A stretch of DNA of 64,000 bases, from assembly GCA_023525715.1 (NCBI GenBank), contig CM042013.1, forward strand, positions 73,555,994-73,619,993. The letters run 5' to 3'. The DNA comes from Cichorium intybus (Eukaryota; Streptophyta; Magnoliopsida; Asterales; Asteraceae). The position numbers and the translations under genes are program-made. Positions 44,680 to 56,559 of the stretch are shown in pieces (position 1 is the stretch's first letter; each line of letters starts with the position of its first letter). Below the pieces are notes generated by a model. It made no database searches and was not told the DNA's origin. It was given only the letters and a program-made list of their open reading frames with translations.

Positions 44680-46620
44680 TATGAGCCTTCACCCTTGCCA
44701 CGATTTTGTGTGTATATTTCTCGTTTCTCCTTGTATGTTGGTTTATCCCAATAAGCTCTGAAACTCAGTTTCCTTGAGACATCATCAGTTGTGAATTTGG
44801 TTTCACTGGTTTGTGTCTTCAGAAAGTAATTATGGTGTTCTAAAGCTTTGAATCCCACGATTTCCTCACTTTTGCCTCAATCTCAGGATCCCGTTTATAA
44901 TGTTTCTACATAAAAACGAAATTATTAATATGTTATGCAACTTAAGTTTCGTCAATCAACTTAATCTAAACAATAATACCTTATATTCTTCAACATAAAA
45001 ATTGAAGTGTTTATAAAACAGTACACATGCACCTCCAGATTTTTCCATGTAAATTGATATACATTATAAATATTCAACATATAGACAGTATATATTGATA
45101 AAGAATCACCATAACATTAACATGGAAATTGTTTAAAAGTTGGTTACTCAACTGAATTGGTTAGCCTGCTTTTCATGTTAAGATGGGTGCAAAATATTAT
45201 CGAACCAATCTATTCAATCAACTTAGAAAACCTTAACTTTATCCGATTAATTCACCATAGACATCCCTACCATTGTCTAAATAAAATCAATCCGATGTTC
45301 GCTTATGTAATCAAAAAACAGATAGCGACCAAATACCATTCTAGAAAGTAGAAACAACTACAAAATCCACTATTACATTCATGAAAAGGAACTGCAAAAC
45401 ATATAGGCAACTCCAAACTTTTACTAGATGTGAACATTGAACAAACAATAAAAAGATCCAAATGCAAAAAGAGTACGTTTCCAGACTTGGTTGTTCATTG
45501 ATCCACGGACTTAGCAAGATCAATTTCAGAAATCAAGCACACAACTAAGAAAGTGGCCAAAAGTAATTGCATGGGAAAGTAAATATTATCCTTGGTCTCA
45601 TGTAAGACAACTAACCGCACAACCAAAACCAGGAAAGTTCAATTAGGCCGAGTTTTCATTTCTGAGAATCTTATGAGCTGCTTACAACTGAAAACATATC
45701 ATATACAATCAACCCACAAGCCAATCATGTTGATTCAAACAGGTACAAAAGGAACAGCTTTCGCTGCAACTACAAGCATCTCAATGAAGGCTCAATTATG
45801 TGACAAATGTCATTTTTGTGACCAATTGCATAAGGTTTGCTGGTTAATGTTCTAGGACTTAAATCTATAAATGAATCCCTTATAACTTTTTAGCTCAAAC
45901 TGAAAAGACTAATCAAGCTTATATGAAGATAAATAGAGCATGACTTGATTCATTTTGGATCTAGACTCTGTACTAGCAAAATCCTAATTTTGGTTCTAAG
46001 GATCATAACACCCGGAAGTACTTCACTTTAGAATTAGTAGAATTAAAATTTATAGCTTGTTTATGAGTGTTTAGGTTACAGTTCAGGAACAGTTAAGATC
46101 ATTCAACAAGAATTAATTGTAAAATAATCTCGTTTATAAATTCAAAAATATAAAGGATTTAAGCAATTATTTTCGTGGATCGAAGACTTTGCAATATGTA
46201 AAAAAATAAAAAAAAATTCATCATTCTGAACTTTGTGCAGACACATGCTGGCCTATGTCCGATCGTAATTGAAATAGAATAAACTGAAATAATCGAAGTC
46301 TCAATCAACTAATGATGAAGAAACAAATGATTATGATGAGATTTATGATTGTAACATGAAATTAACTAACAACATGTCAAAACAACTTGTAAGAATGTGC
46401 CGTCATGGTTACCTGCCTACAGAACGACAGGGACCTGAATCGGAGAGGATATAGGACGAAAAAGAGGCGACCAGACCGAGAAGGATGAGGAGTCAAAGCT
46501 TCAGAGCGATGGTTACACTTCAGGGAAACGGCGACGGCGAGTCAACGAGGAAGGGAGACGACGAGCGAGGACAAGACAGAGCAGTGTTCGGAGGGCTTCA
46601 CGGTTTTTTTCAATTTAAAT
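44680..46620 (-). other. 5' region of gene B
   Basis: Non-coding and homologous to the 5' region of gene A (3383-3800 near the exon, 9054-10200 further out). The GC-richer 46420-46590 segment is the counterpart of 9975-10130. The promoter is expected close to 44700-44900, but no specific box could be assigned. Short open readings (45157, 45592) have no recognisable domain. Confidence 0.5.
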
Positions 46621-46946
46621 CAGAGTAGATTACATGAATCGTCCTCAGGTTTGCTAAAGCCTACAGCTTTCGTCCTAATAATTTGTTTCATTTATTTTTG
46701 TGTTTTTTACAGAAAAGTCTCAATATTTTGGAAAAATTAACGATTTAGTTTCAATATTTTTTTGCATAAAAAAGCCCAGGAAACTAGAAATTTTATTCAA
46801 ATTGGTCATTTTCTTTCGATAACCCCTTTCTAGCCGGTTTCATACGGTGATGTGGCCACGACTTGCTTAGTTGGATGTTGACTCTTTAAATGAGAGCTTG
46901 GTGATGTTATATTTAGAGACTTCCTTGCAACATTTGAAGCCCTAAA
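46621..46946. other. Unassigned interval
   Basis: AT-rich sequence upstream of the GRF-like ORF with ordinary composition; nothing specific seen beyond a possible promoter for that ORF. Confidence 0.3.
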
Positions 46947-47336
46947 ATGACACACCAACAAAGGGAGATGTTTCTTCATCAGTTGGAAGCAGAGGGCCTA
47001 ATTGAGCACATAGGCAAAGGTTTAATATGCACGTACGATTGTGGTTATCCGATGGGAAAATGGATTTCATGGAATACATCAAACCCACGAAGAAGGTTTG
47101 TCGTCTGTCCTAATTTCCATGATGAAGACAGGGACGTCAAGTATTTTGGTTGGGTAGAACACCCCCCCCCCCCCAAACCTACCAAACAAGTGGTAAAATA
47201 CCTTATGTTAGAATTTCACAACAATGGAAATGTGGATAACCATGGATTTGTTAGAGATTTTATGGAACAACAACTTGAAGTTGGAATAGTAGGTGGAACT
47301 TGGAAAAGCAACCTTTTTGTGTTTGGCTTTGTTTAA
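46947..47336 (+). CDS. Small GRF-type zinc-finger-like protein (129 aa)
   Basis: Contains CTYDCGYPMGKWISWNTSNP followed by RRRFVVCPNF and KYFGWVE, matching the plant GRF zinc finger layout (C-x-C-G ... RRF-x-x-CPN ... C-x-x-F-x-W). The last ligand cysteine appears replaced (DVKYFGW), which questions metal binding. A C13 run at 47162-47174 encodes PPPP, so small length errors would change the frame. GRF fingers occur in nucleic-acid-binding proteins and in many short uncharacterised plant ORFs. The C-terminal part is not recognisable. It could be a gene fragment. Confidence 0.5.
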   Translation: MTHQQREMFLHQLEAEGLIEHIGKGLICTYDCGYPMGKWISWNTSNPRRRFVVCPNFHDEDRDVKYFGWVEHPPPPKPTKQVVKYLMLEFHNNGNVDNHGFVRDFMEQQLEVGIVGGTWKSNLFVFGFV

Positions 47337-47680
47337 GTAATATGTGTTTTGTTTGTAATGTAGATGATTTGTAATGGATTACCTAGTTTATGTATGGAAT
47401 GAATTAACCAGTTTATGTATGGAATCATCAATGTTTATGCCAATGTGTGTACAAGTTTAGATGGAATCATCAATGGAATGGAATATCATATTAGATTACC
47501 GGTTTACCAATGGAATCATCCATGGAATCATGCAGTTTACCAAAATCTATGCAAAATTAAACAATGGAATCATCCAAAATATTTACCAGTGGAATCATCC
47601 ATTACTAGGACTAATATTAACCATTATGTATGTAAATTCAACCAATTCTAACAGAAAATTAACCAAAATAATTTAGGACT
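47337..47680. repeat. Dispersed TGGAATCATCCA-type repeats
   Basis: The phrase tggaatcatc(a/c)a occurs about eight times between 47395 and 47605 with irregular spacing and interleaved accagt/ttacc words. A degenerate minisatellite in the 3' region of the GRF-like ORF. Confidence 0.75.
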
Positions 47681-48124
47681 AATATTAAGAAAAGTATAAG
47701 CATAATTAACCAAAATATTATCAAACATGTATATTAACAAAAATTTATGCAACATATGCCCTAAGCCAAAGTTTATACAAAAGGGGATATACACAACAGG
47801 AGTTAACAATATTTATCCTTGTTAAAGTTTGTACATGTTTTAACAAAATAAATGTTTTGCAACACCCTAATCTAGAGTAACATGCTTCTCAAAAGTGTTA
47901 TCCTCTCTAAAGGCCTCATCTTTCTCACTAACTCTAGAACTACTTGAGTCCATTTATGCCCTTATCATCCTGATCTCGTTGAATATTGTTTATGCCCACC
48001 TTAGCTTGATTTGGTTTAGTCTCATTATATGCCCTCATAAAGACCTTGTGTTGACCCTCAAAACTACATGTATTCTCAGGAAATCAATAAGCCTTTCAAA
48101 AGATGGAAATGTTCAGGCAACTTA
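47681..48124. other. Left flank of the hAT element, unassigned
   Basis: No domain recognised. Because the right flank (52722 onward) leads into a TNL 3' fragment, this may be older TNL-derived sequence, but no convincing alignment was seen. Confidence 0.3.
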
Positions 48125-48238
48125 GTTTTACTTAGGGATGAGCAACGAAACCGAACCGGGACTGAACCGGTTTGGAACAGGAACCGAAAAGTGTTAAAAC
48201 TCATAACCGAGAACCGGACTGGAATTGGTAAACCGGTT

Positions 48239-48304
48239 CCGGTGCCGGTGCCGGTGCCGGTGCCGGTGCCGGTGCCGGTGCCGGTGCCGGTGCCGGTGCC
48301 GGTT
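48239..48304. repeat. (CCGGTG)10 minisatellite in hAT subterminal region
   Basis: Ten perfect hexamers followed by CCGGTT, embedded among other ACCGG words about 100 bp from the element's left terminus. It gives Val-Pro dipeptide readings that are not genes. Confidence 0.95.
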
Positions 48305-48655
48305 TTTTTCAATGGAACCGGTTTTGGAAGTACGCTGTTATAATGAACAACTAACCGGTAGTACGTTAATATTTCTCGCGCCCATCCATAACAAAAAAAC
48401 ACGTTCTATTCCGAAAATATTAATGACTTCATCTCACAAAAAATTATTTGTAAAAATTGAACAAAAACTCAATCAACAAACTAATTATCTAATCCAAATT
48501 GTTTAATACCAACTAATCCAAAAAGTTTAATAATAATTCATCAAAAAAAAACTATCTAATTCTCCATTGGCCTCTTCCCCATAGCTTTGTCATCAACTTT
48601 GTTCATAGCTTCCTCAATCTTTATATAAAACACAAAACGAAAACATCGTTATTAT

Positions 48656-51600
48656 TTAATAAGATGAAAAGAATCGTATCAAAATAAAACAAGAATTGAA
48701 AAAAAAAATACCAAAAGCTACATCATCGTTATTCAATATGTCGTCGATGTTGTCTATTATAGGAATCCTAGTCTTTCTAACCCAATCTTGGATACACAAC
48801 AAAGCTTCAACTATCAATGTTGACAAGTTAGCTCGATAGTCGGTTAAAACTCTACGTCCAGTGCTAAAAGTGGACTCGGATGCCACGGTTGAGATTTGTA
48901 TGCCAATATGTCTGTTATCAAAAAGGTTATTTTACGATATAACAATGTTAATATTTAAAAGAAACATGAAAGTAAACAAAAAAGAAGTCATTACCTTTCG
49001 TCATCCGAGCAACTATCGGGAACCTTAATGCACCGTTTAGTTTCCACCAATTGAGGATATCGAAATCTTTTTGGTACTTTACTTGAGGCTCCTTCAAATA
49101 GCTTCTAAACTCATTCTCCAATGAATGTGAGTTGCCGCCTCCCCTATTGAGGAAATTTCCAAGAAAATCGTTATCATCTTCACAATCAACAACATTTTGA
49201 AAACTTTGTTGTTGAGAAGACCCGTCATTGTCAAATTTTTCCAAGTACGTCTTAAAAAAATTCTCCATCCTCGTCTCGACCTCACGAAGCATTTGTCGCG
49301 CTTTCAACTCTATGGCCGAATTTGTCAACAACTCATCCTTGTTCTCGATCATTGTTCTAAAAGAATGTAACAATAAAGACGACTTCATGGTAGGATCTAG
49401 CAAAATGGCAAAATACACAAAATCACTTTGCTTCTCGAAGTCACCCCAATACTTGTCATATTTTCCCTCATTTGTTTTACGATATCAATAAAGTTGACTC
49501 TCGTTGACCATTTTATTAGATGCAAGTTCACATCTAAGACTTCCCGGATAAAGCGATGAACTAAAGGCTTTGTTGAAGCCGATACGTTTTCTGTTTTTGT
49601 CTTAAAATTTTCAAGAAACTCCACCATAGGACTTATCGCCTCAAAGTCCAAACGCTCCGGTACCCTGCCTAGATCCTTTTCATACGATTTTTCTGTCAAA
49701 AATAATAAAACAATTAAACTTCAATATGTTAAACAAAAAAAACAGAAATCGCATCATAATGCTAAAACCGTAAAAACTAGCATTGATATCAGTGTCTTCC
49801 GGGATATGTAACAGAGTCAATATGTAACCAAAATACACATTTATATAGTCTAAACATAACTACAAACACTAAATTACATGTTGAAAAAAACCAACTCAAT
49901 CCAACTTCAAACGAATGAGATATGAATTTTTAAAAGACCGGGACAGAATCCATGATATTGCTGGAACAGAAAAAAAGTCTGCAATGATATACTGACTTCC
50001 GGGGCCTATAACTTGGTCAATATGTAACCGAAAAATGCATTTTTATAGTCTAAACATAACTACAAACACTAAATTACATGCAGGAAAAAAATCAACTCAA
50101 ACCGACTTCAAACGAAGGAGATATGAATTTTTTAAAAACAGGACAGAATGTATGATATTGCTGGAACACAGGTCAGCATTGATATCCTGACTTCCGGGGT
50201 CTATAACTTGGTCAATATGTAACTGAAAAACGCATTTTTATAGTCTAAACATAACTACAAACACTAAATTACATGCTGAAAAAAAAAACAACTCAATCCG
50301 ACTTCAAACGTAAAAAACGGGAGAAAATGCATGATATTGCTGGAACATAAAAAAGAAGTACCTTTGATGCCAAATTCCAAAAACGCTTGTCGTAGCTCGT
50401 ATGCAGACTTCAATAACTCGAATGAAGAATTCCATCGGGTAGGAGTATCACCACACAAAAACTTTTTTGTTTGTAATCCACAATCTTGCATAACTTGTTT
50501 GAATTTCTTTATCCTTTGTGTGGATCCTCTAATATACTTCACGGCCCTTTGCACACATTCCACATGATAGTTTTGGTATCATAGCCCATCCTTGACGATA
50601 AGGTTTAAGATGTGGGCCATACACCTTATGTGGAAATGCTTTCCACCGTCATAAATATTTGGTAACTTTTTAACCAAAAACTCGATTGCCTTGTCGTTAG
50701 ACGTGGCGTTATCGACGGTCATTGACATCACATTTTTCATACCCCACGTGTGTATGCATGCTAGTAATTCCCGACCTATTTCCTCACATTTGTGTGTATC
50801 TATCTCCCTAAAGTTTATGACTCTTTTGTGCATGACCCAATTTTCATCTATAAAATGGGCCATGACAACCATGTAATTCACCTTTTGACAAGAGGATGTC
50901 CAAGTGTCGGTTGTCAAGTGTGTGGCGGTGTTTGGGTTACTCAAGTATTGAAGCAATTTTTTTCCTCTCATCTAAGTAAAACTTGCCTATGTCCCAGGAA
51001 ATCTTATGCCTAGATGGCAAGATAACCCTACCATTAAGTGCGTTTGTATATTCAATAAAGGCCTCATTTTCAATGTACTTGAATGGTAGTTCTCTTACGG
51101 TAAAAAGGTTTAGTAATGCTTGTTTGATCCTAGAGTCGTCATGTTTCCAAGTTGCTACACTAGTATCCCCGTTTGTTTCCATCTTTAAATTCAATGTTGC
51201 TTGATTTGTATCTTTTAGGTTATAGGGATTTTTTGTGCAACGTTTCCAATGTTTGTTTAACGCAGCTGTCCTGTTTCGGTTAACATCGGCTCTTATTGGT
51301 TTTTTACAATAAATACATTCACCATATTTTCTTTCAACACCGTCATCCTCTTCTATCCACCGTACATTGAACCCTGCCCAACAAGGAGCTTTACCTTTTT
51401 TTTCACTATTGTTTTGTTTCTTAGGCTTTGGCACGTCGTGTTTTTCCGATTCATCACTAATATTATTAACTGTTGGTTGTGTATCATCAATAAACTCATC
51501 TTCATTATCCTGCAAACAAATTTTCACATTTTAACAATCAAATTCATGACGTAAAAATCATAGCATAAAAACCGATTCATCATTATGTTGTTTGTTGGTG

Positions 51601-52325
51601 ATATTTTTGGACCAACTTTTTGTCACTTTTAAACATTCTAAAAGCATGGATGATGTTTTCTTTTCAAAGTAAATAATGAAAACAGTTAGAATGTGAACCA
51701 AACATTCATGTATGGGTGGTAATTTTCACTTTGGCCAAAACATATAGACATAATACTAAAGGCTACGAGCAATTGATTCACTTTGAAGGTAGGACTATGA
51801 AGTGGTGCTTTAAAAATAAAGCATGTTGGAGTTTGACTTCTACTAAAAAGTTTATGAGAATACAATAATATATTATTGTATCCTATACTCAACAAAAATA
51901 ATTCCTGTTAAAAATTAAACAAGTAAACATATGCTTTTCCATTTTCCAACCAAGTAACTGATCGAGATTCATTATCGACGGACAGAATTAGAAAATTATT
52001 AAGTTTTCAAAATATTAATCATACTTTTCTGATCCTATGAGTTAGTGGTTCAATTAAACGCATATACTAAACTCTAATGATCACATTATGGGTTGTGAAT
52101 TCTGAAACGAGACTATGCAAGGAATTAACAACATGAAATCAAAATATTATTAATAATAAATGCATCTGTTAACATCAAGGGTTCAAGACAATATATACAA
52201 AAAAGAAATTGAAATCTTACTTGTTCTTCGTCAAAGTCCCTGCCAACCCAATTAGCATCATTAGTATCCATATCCTTGAGTGTTGAAGCTGCTCGTTGTC
52301 TATCTTTCTCCCCACGTTTCACCAT
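48656..52325 (-). pseudogene. hAT transposase, near full length, several lesions
   Basis: Exon 1 52325-52221 (MVKRGEKDRQ...), exon 2 from 51509, an intron from about 50361 to 49693 and one from about 48999 to 48912, all with usable splice borders. BED zinc finger: ECIYCKKP ... ALNKHWKRC. Catalytic core: TTDTWTSSCQ, VDNATSNDKAIEF and HFHIRCMAHILNLIVKDGL. C-terminal dimerisation region: STVASESTFSTGRRVL. Lesions seen: +1 in a seven-base A run (50957-50963), TGA at 50579, a one-base loss near 49461 and another at about 48907. The protein would cut and rejoin element ends. Two lesions are at homopolymers and could be sequence errors. Confidence 0.85.
49780..50345. repeat. Three tandem units of about 195-200 bp in hAT intron
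   Basis: Landmark tagtctaaacataactaca at 49846, 50046 and 50241 (spacing 200 and 195). Each unit also has acttccggg, ggtcaatatgtaac, actaaattacatg and gatattgctggaac. They fill the transposase intron between FEFGIK-type and EKSYEKD-type sequence. Confidence 0.88.
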
Positions 52326-52889
52326 GATCAGTTTCTTAGTCGACAGGTAGAAGAAGAGCCAAGAAGGGAACGCGGTTTCTTTTTTTCTTGTTGCCGATCA
52401 CAATAAGTCAAGAAGGAGGGTAAGATAATCTTTTAAATTAGGGTACCAACGTTATCAAAGGAAACGATATAATCCAATATAATCTTTGAAATTTTTTAAA
52501 AGACTTGCATGGATTAGGCCTTTTAAACATCGGGTCCGGTTCCGGTATTATAACCGGGATTATGGTACCGAACCGGTTTTAGAACCGGCACCGAAATTGT
52601 ACAAGGAGAAGAACCGGCACCAGCCCAAAATCATGAAAACCGGTACGGTTCTGGCACCGGTACCGGATCGGTTCTGGTTCGGTCCGGTCTTCCGCACCTC
52701 TTGCTCATCCCTAGTTTTACTAGTTTTTTGTTATATCTGCCTACCTTAAGGCATTTCATGTACTTTACAATTATTATCCCTAAGAACCCTGTGTTCAAAC
52801 TTCAAGATGAAATACAATTATCCTTTTGTTTATCGTTGTACTTGTGCTGTATATTCAATTGCTTGTGATCCATGAACTAAGTCGCACAG

Positions 52890-54130
52890 CCCGGCATATT
52901 CCACCGCCTCGACCGGGGGTGTGACATCCAAATACACTAACATATTTGAACCTCTATGATAACTATTTATTATGAAAAATCTTATTTGATCCAAAAATGT
53001 CTCCACTTGATTTTTCAATAGCGTTGAAGATGCTATCACCTTCATCGTTTGAATTGAAGGCATGTTGAAAATCCAACTAATGCTAGGTGTTGAGGAAAAG
53101 TTGTTACTTGGTTTGGGCTAGAAAAATATGGCTTCCTTATTGGAAGGTGTCTGGGAACTTATTTTATGGAGAGAAGAGAGAAATATGAAATCCAGGTTTG
53201 CTCTAGTTAACCATACGTCTTTATGTGAATATTTATGTGTGTAAAATAAACGTGGTAATTAATTAAGGTGATTGTATTTGGCAGATGTTTTATGAATTTG
53301 GAATATTTAGTACAATTTATGAAGGTGAAGAGATGCCATATTGGATTACAAATAGAAGCAACGGGCTATCAATAACATTTATTATCCCATTTCCATCATC
53401 TCCTAAAAACCTCATAGGATTGAATTTTTGTTGTGTGCTGAAATTTCGAATTTTGGATGAGATGCTTGAATCTAATGTGCTCCTTAATTTGAAAGTGATC
53501 ATAACTAGTAATATAACAAAGAACCTCTCTTAGATATACACCCATTACATTAACGATTTCTATGAAGGGTATTCTACGATGTTAAGCCATTGGATGTTTG
53601 GGATGAATGAGATGGAATGTGGTGACACATTACTATTACCATGAGTGAGGAAGCATTTCATGTTGGTAATGAAGTTACAAAGGAGTGTGGGGTGGGTTTT
53701 GTGCATAATGATGGAGACACAGATGAAGCAGAAGATGTGTTGGGTTACTACACGTAATGGAATCACATAATTGGTGGAGATCTCACTGCATTTCAGTCGA
53801 CAACAGGAGAATACGTCCTAAGCAATGAGCGAATGTTGTTACGTTACATTGATATGGATGAACTACCTTATGATTAATTTTTTGGAGAAGGTGCCTGCTT
53901 TAAAGGTAGATGTCATTCTTATATATTAGTTTTTACCTAAAACAATCAATAAATGAAAGCAATTGCTAAATGATAGTGTTCTAGCGATAGATAGTTCATG
54001 TCTTGATTTTTTTTCAATCATTGTTAAATCTGTAATATATTTTCTTTTCTTTTCATTAGATAATCTGAAGTTCAGAGCTTTCTCGTGAAGGACGTCTTGC
54101 ATACGGGAGGATGGCCCTTAATCCTAATTA
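52890..54130 (+). pseudogene. 3' fragment of a third TNL gene, opposite strand
   Basis: 52890-53195 aligns with the end of gene B's LRR exon (ttgatccaaaaatgtc, gaaggcatg, a terminal EIQ codon series and a GTTTGC donor). 53284-53906 aligns with the C-terminal domain exon (MFYEFGIFSTIYEGEEMPYW, SITFIIPFPSSP, GLNFCCV), preceded by a matching TTGGCAG acceptor. Frame changes and stops occur (for example after ITKNLS at 53530). 54060-54130 may be a further 3' exon. NB-ARC and TIR parts are absent. The hAT element inserted close to its 5' limit. Confidence 0.78.
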
Positions 54131-54844
54131 AGGTACTTTTATCCCAAAAACTGTTTTCTGATCATATACATAAAAGAAGCACACAAACTAACTGTCACTA
54201 GCTTATCTCAAATATGTTTGCACTTAAATAAAAACCATGTCGTCTATCTCTTAAAGTTTCATACATATCTTAATGCTTGACATGCTTTAAATTTTAACAG
54301 AAACTTATTAAGATTCAAGGGGAAAATGGATTTGAGAGCTAGTCAAAATAACTATGAAGATGAATGTTACCCTTTTAATATATACAACATATTACACATT
54401 CATCAACTAGGGTCTTGATTTTGTCAAACAACAAAGTATATACAAACCCAAAAACATTTTAGAGTTCATTATATGAACTTCAGATGTATTTGTATGTGTG
54501 TTTATTGGTCCGTTGTTTCATATTTTTAGTGCTCACTAGGTTACGATAGGCTTAGCTATGATTACTGTTGCTACTGGGTTTTTCTTTTCTTGCTGTTTCA
54601 ACTTGTACCATATGGTTTAATTGATATATGCGTTGATTCAACTTGTACTTGCTGGTGGCTAATTTCTGGTGCTTAAACAACTTGTACCATACACGAGAGC
54701 TGTTGATAAGAAAGGCATCAGAAAGGAGAGAAGAGTCGTGATTGTAGTCTAGAAAATGGAAATTATTTCATATACTTGCACATATAATGAGAGTCTAGAC
54801 AAAGAGCAATTCTTCTTAGATTGTCCAACTCCATCCAACCTATC
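54131..54844. other. Unassigned AT-rich interval
   Basis: No gene, repeat boundary or structured RNA recognised. Includes ordinary 3' flank of the TNL fragment. Confidence 0.35.
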
Positions 54845-55110
54845 TTTCACAAAAATTTAATTTTGACACTGATATTTTTTCCAATTAAGAAACTAATTTT
54901 TCAAAAAAATTCGATTTCGACACTATATTTTCCAATTTGTTTCAATTTTGACCGGTCAACCTGATTGTCAACTGACGTGACAACCTGACTATCAGCTGAC
55001 GTGACATTGACATGACACTTTTTGCTGACATGACATTCTAGGTGTCACATTGAAAAAAATACAGTAACTTAATTTAGAAAACACAACGTCAAAATAGAAT
55101 TTTTGTGAAA
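54845..55110. mobile_element. Fold-back MITE, copy 1
   Basis: Ends are inverted: left TTTCACAAAAATTTAATTTT, right reverse complement TTTCACAAAAATTCTATTTT. The interior is rich in TGACATGACA/TCAGCTGACGTGAC words. Same family as 55753-56114. Confidence 0.65.
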
Positions 55111-55752
55111 ACTTTGTTTTCTTTTGTGCAATTTACCTTTAATAATTTAAAAATCAGGAGCATTGAAATCATCTTCCCACCAGGATTTCGATTTAATATT
55201 ATACGTACCAGACAAACCTAAGCATTTATAGGCGCTTACAACAAAATTAATAATTAAATAGAAACATTTAGTCTTAAATTTAGTCTAGCTTACATGATCA
55301 AACAATGCATTTGCAATGTGTGCTGTCTCAATGATAGAAAGAATCTAACTTCGAAAACTGAAGCAACCGATTAGACATTAGCATGAAGGATGCCATAGAA
55401 AACGAAAATTTTGAATAGAAGGACTTTAAGTTGCATTATTAAACAATTACTTATGTTTCAAATATGGATTTTCTTTTCTTGAAAATTAATTCTTAACAAT
55501 TATAGTAATGTCATGTTTCCTTGAAAAGAAACTCTTTGCTTTCCAAGTAGACATATAAACTATGTTACCCTAAAATAGTTGGTTTAGATTCCAACTTAAA
55601 GGTTGTGAGGTAAGGTTTTTTTGTGTGCTTAGAAAGACTTGTATAAATCATGTCACATAGAACACTGACATTAGGGTTCCAAATTTCAGCGATGAACACG
55701 TTAGAGTTCTGATTTAATGTGACATGTATAAGATTTTTAGATTATAATAATA
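55111..55752. other. Spacer between the two MITEs
   Basis: AT-rich; nothing recognisable as coding or mobile. Confidence 0.35.
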
Positions 55753-56114
55753 GCAAATTGTACAAAAGACATTAAGTTTACATAAAAGTTTGATTTTGAC
55801 ACTATGTTTTTTTTTCAATGACATCATGCTATTTTTCAATTTTGACACCTACAAAGTGATGCCAGAAAGTGTCATGTCATCATGTCATATCAGCGCCACA
55901 TCATCAAGCATCACGTCATTAAAGACCAACACATCATCATGTCACATCAGTTGACAACCAAGTTGGTGGTTAAATGGGCAATACTGGAAAAAAATTTGGA
56001 AATTGTAGTGTTAATATCGAACTATTATGAAAACTTAATATATTAATTGAAAAAAAATAGCATAGTGTCAAAATCAAACTTTTGTGAAACTTAGTGTCTT
56101 TCGTGTAAATTGTC
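55753..56114. mobile_element. Fold-back MITE, copy 2
   Basis: About 50 bp at each end form an imperfect inverted repeat (left ACAAAAGACATTAAGTTT and GTTTGATTTTGACACTATG; right its inverse). The interior has CATCATGTCA-type repeats. A target duplication was not settled. Long TIRs with low-complexity middle suggest a MULE-like or unclassified fold-back family. Confidence 0.7.
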
Positions 56115-56559
56115 GTTTACTATATAAACATTATATCTTGCGAAGGAAATTAAACATATTAATATGTGACAAGAGATTATTATAAATTTGGTTATAATAC
56201 TCAATGATGCATGTGTTGCCATGAGTTAGCATAGAGTTGGAACGTGGTACTGGTATTCATGAGATGACTTCGAGAGACTGCACTATGTAGAATGCACCAA
56301 AAGGCCAGAGTGCATCATTAGATGGTATTGTACAACACGATAATGGATCTGGAAGGACTTCTCATGGTTCTCGGGTTCTTAAGTCTAGGTGGCTGCACCC
56401 TTTGGTGTCAAGAAGATTTCAAGGTGATTATGATGTTGAGGACAACCATCAAAATACAAACAAAACTCTTCACCCATGAAGTCCCTCAGCAACACCTACT
56501 GATGTAAATAATTTTAGATTTTGAAATTCTTTTCAAATTGTTATTACATTCACCCAAAT
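56115..56559. other. Unassigned interval
   Basis: A short open reading at 56322-56507 has no recognisable domain. It may be decayed copia sequence. Confidence 0.3.

Larger units (their letters stand above)
48133..52713 (-). mobile_element. hAT DNA transposon, 4581 bp, with transposase gene
   Basis: Flanked by perfect 8-bp duplications GTTTTACT (48125-48132, 52714-52721). Both ends are TAGGGATGAGCAA (13-bp terminal inverted repeat). Subterminal regions are dense in ACCGG/CCGGT words, including ten tandem CCGGTG units at 48239-48298. The transposase occupies most of the minus strand (48656-52325). Confidence 0.92.

Noticed and set aside
48068..48402. Long Val-Pro and Gly-Thr dipeptide ORFs on both strands
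   Set aside because: They are translations of the CCGGTG hexamer array and of hAT subterminal sequence, not genes.
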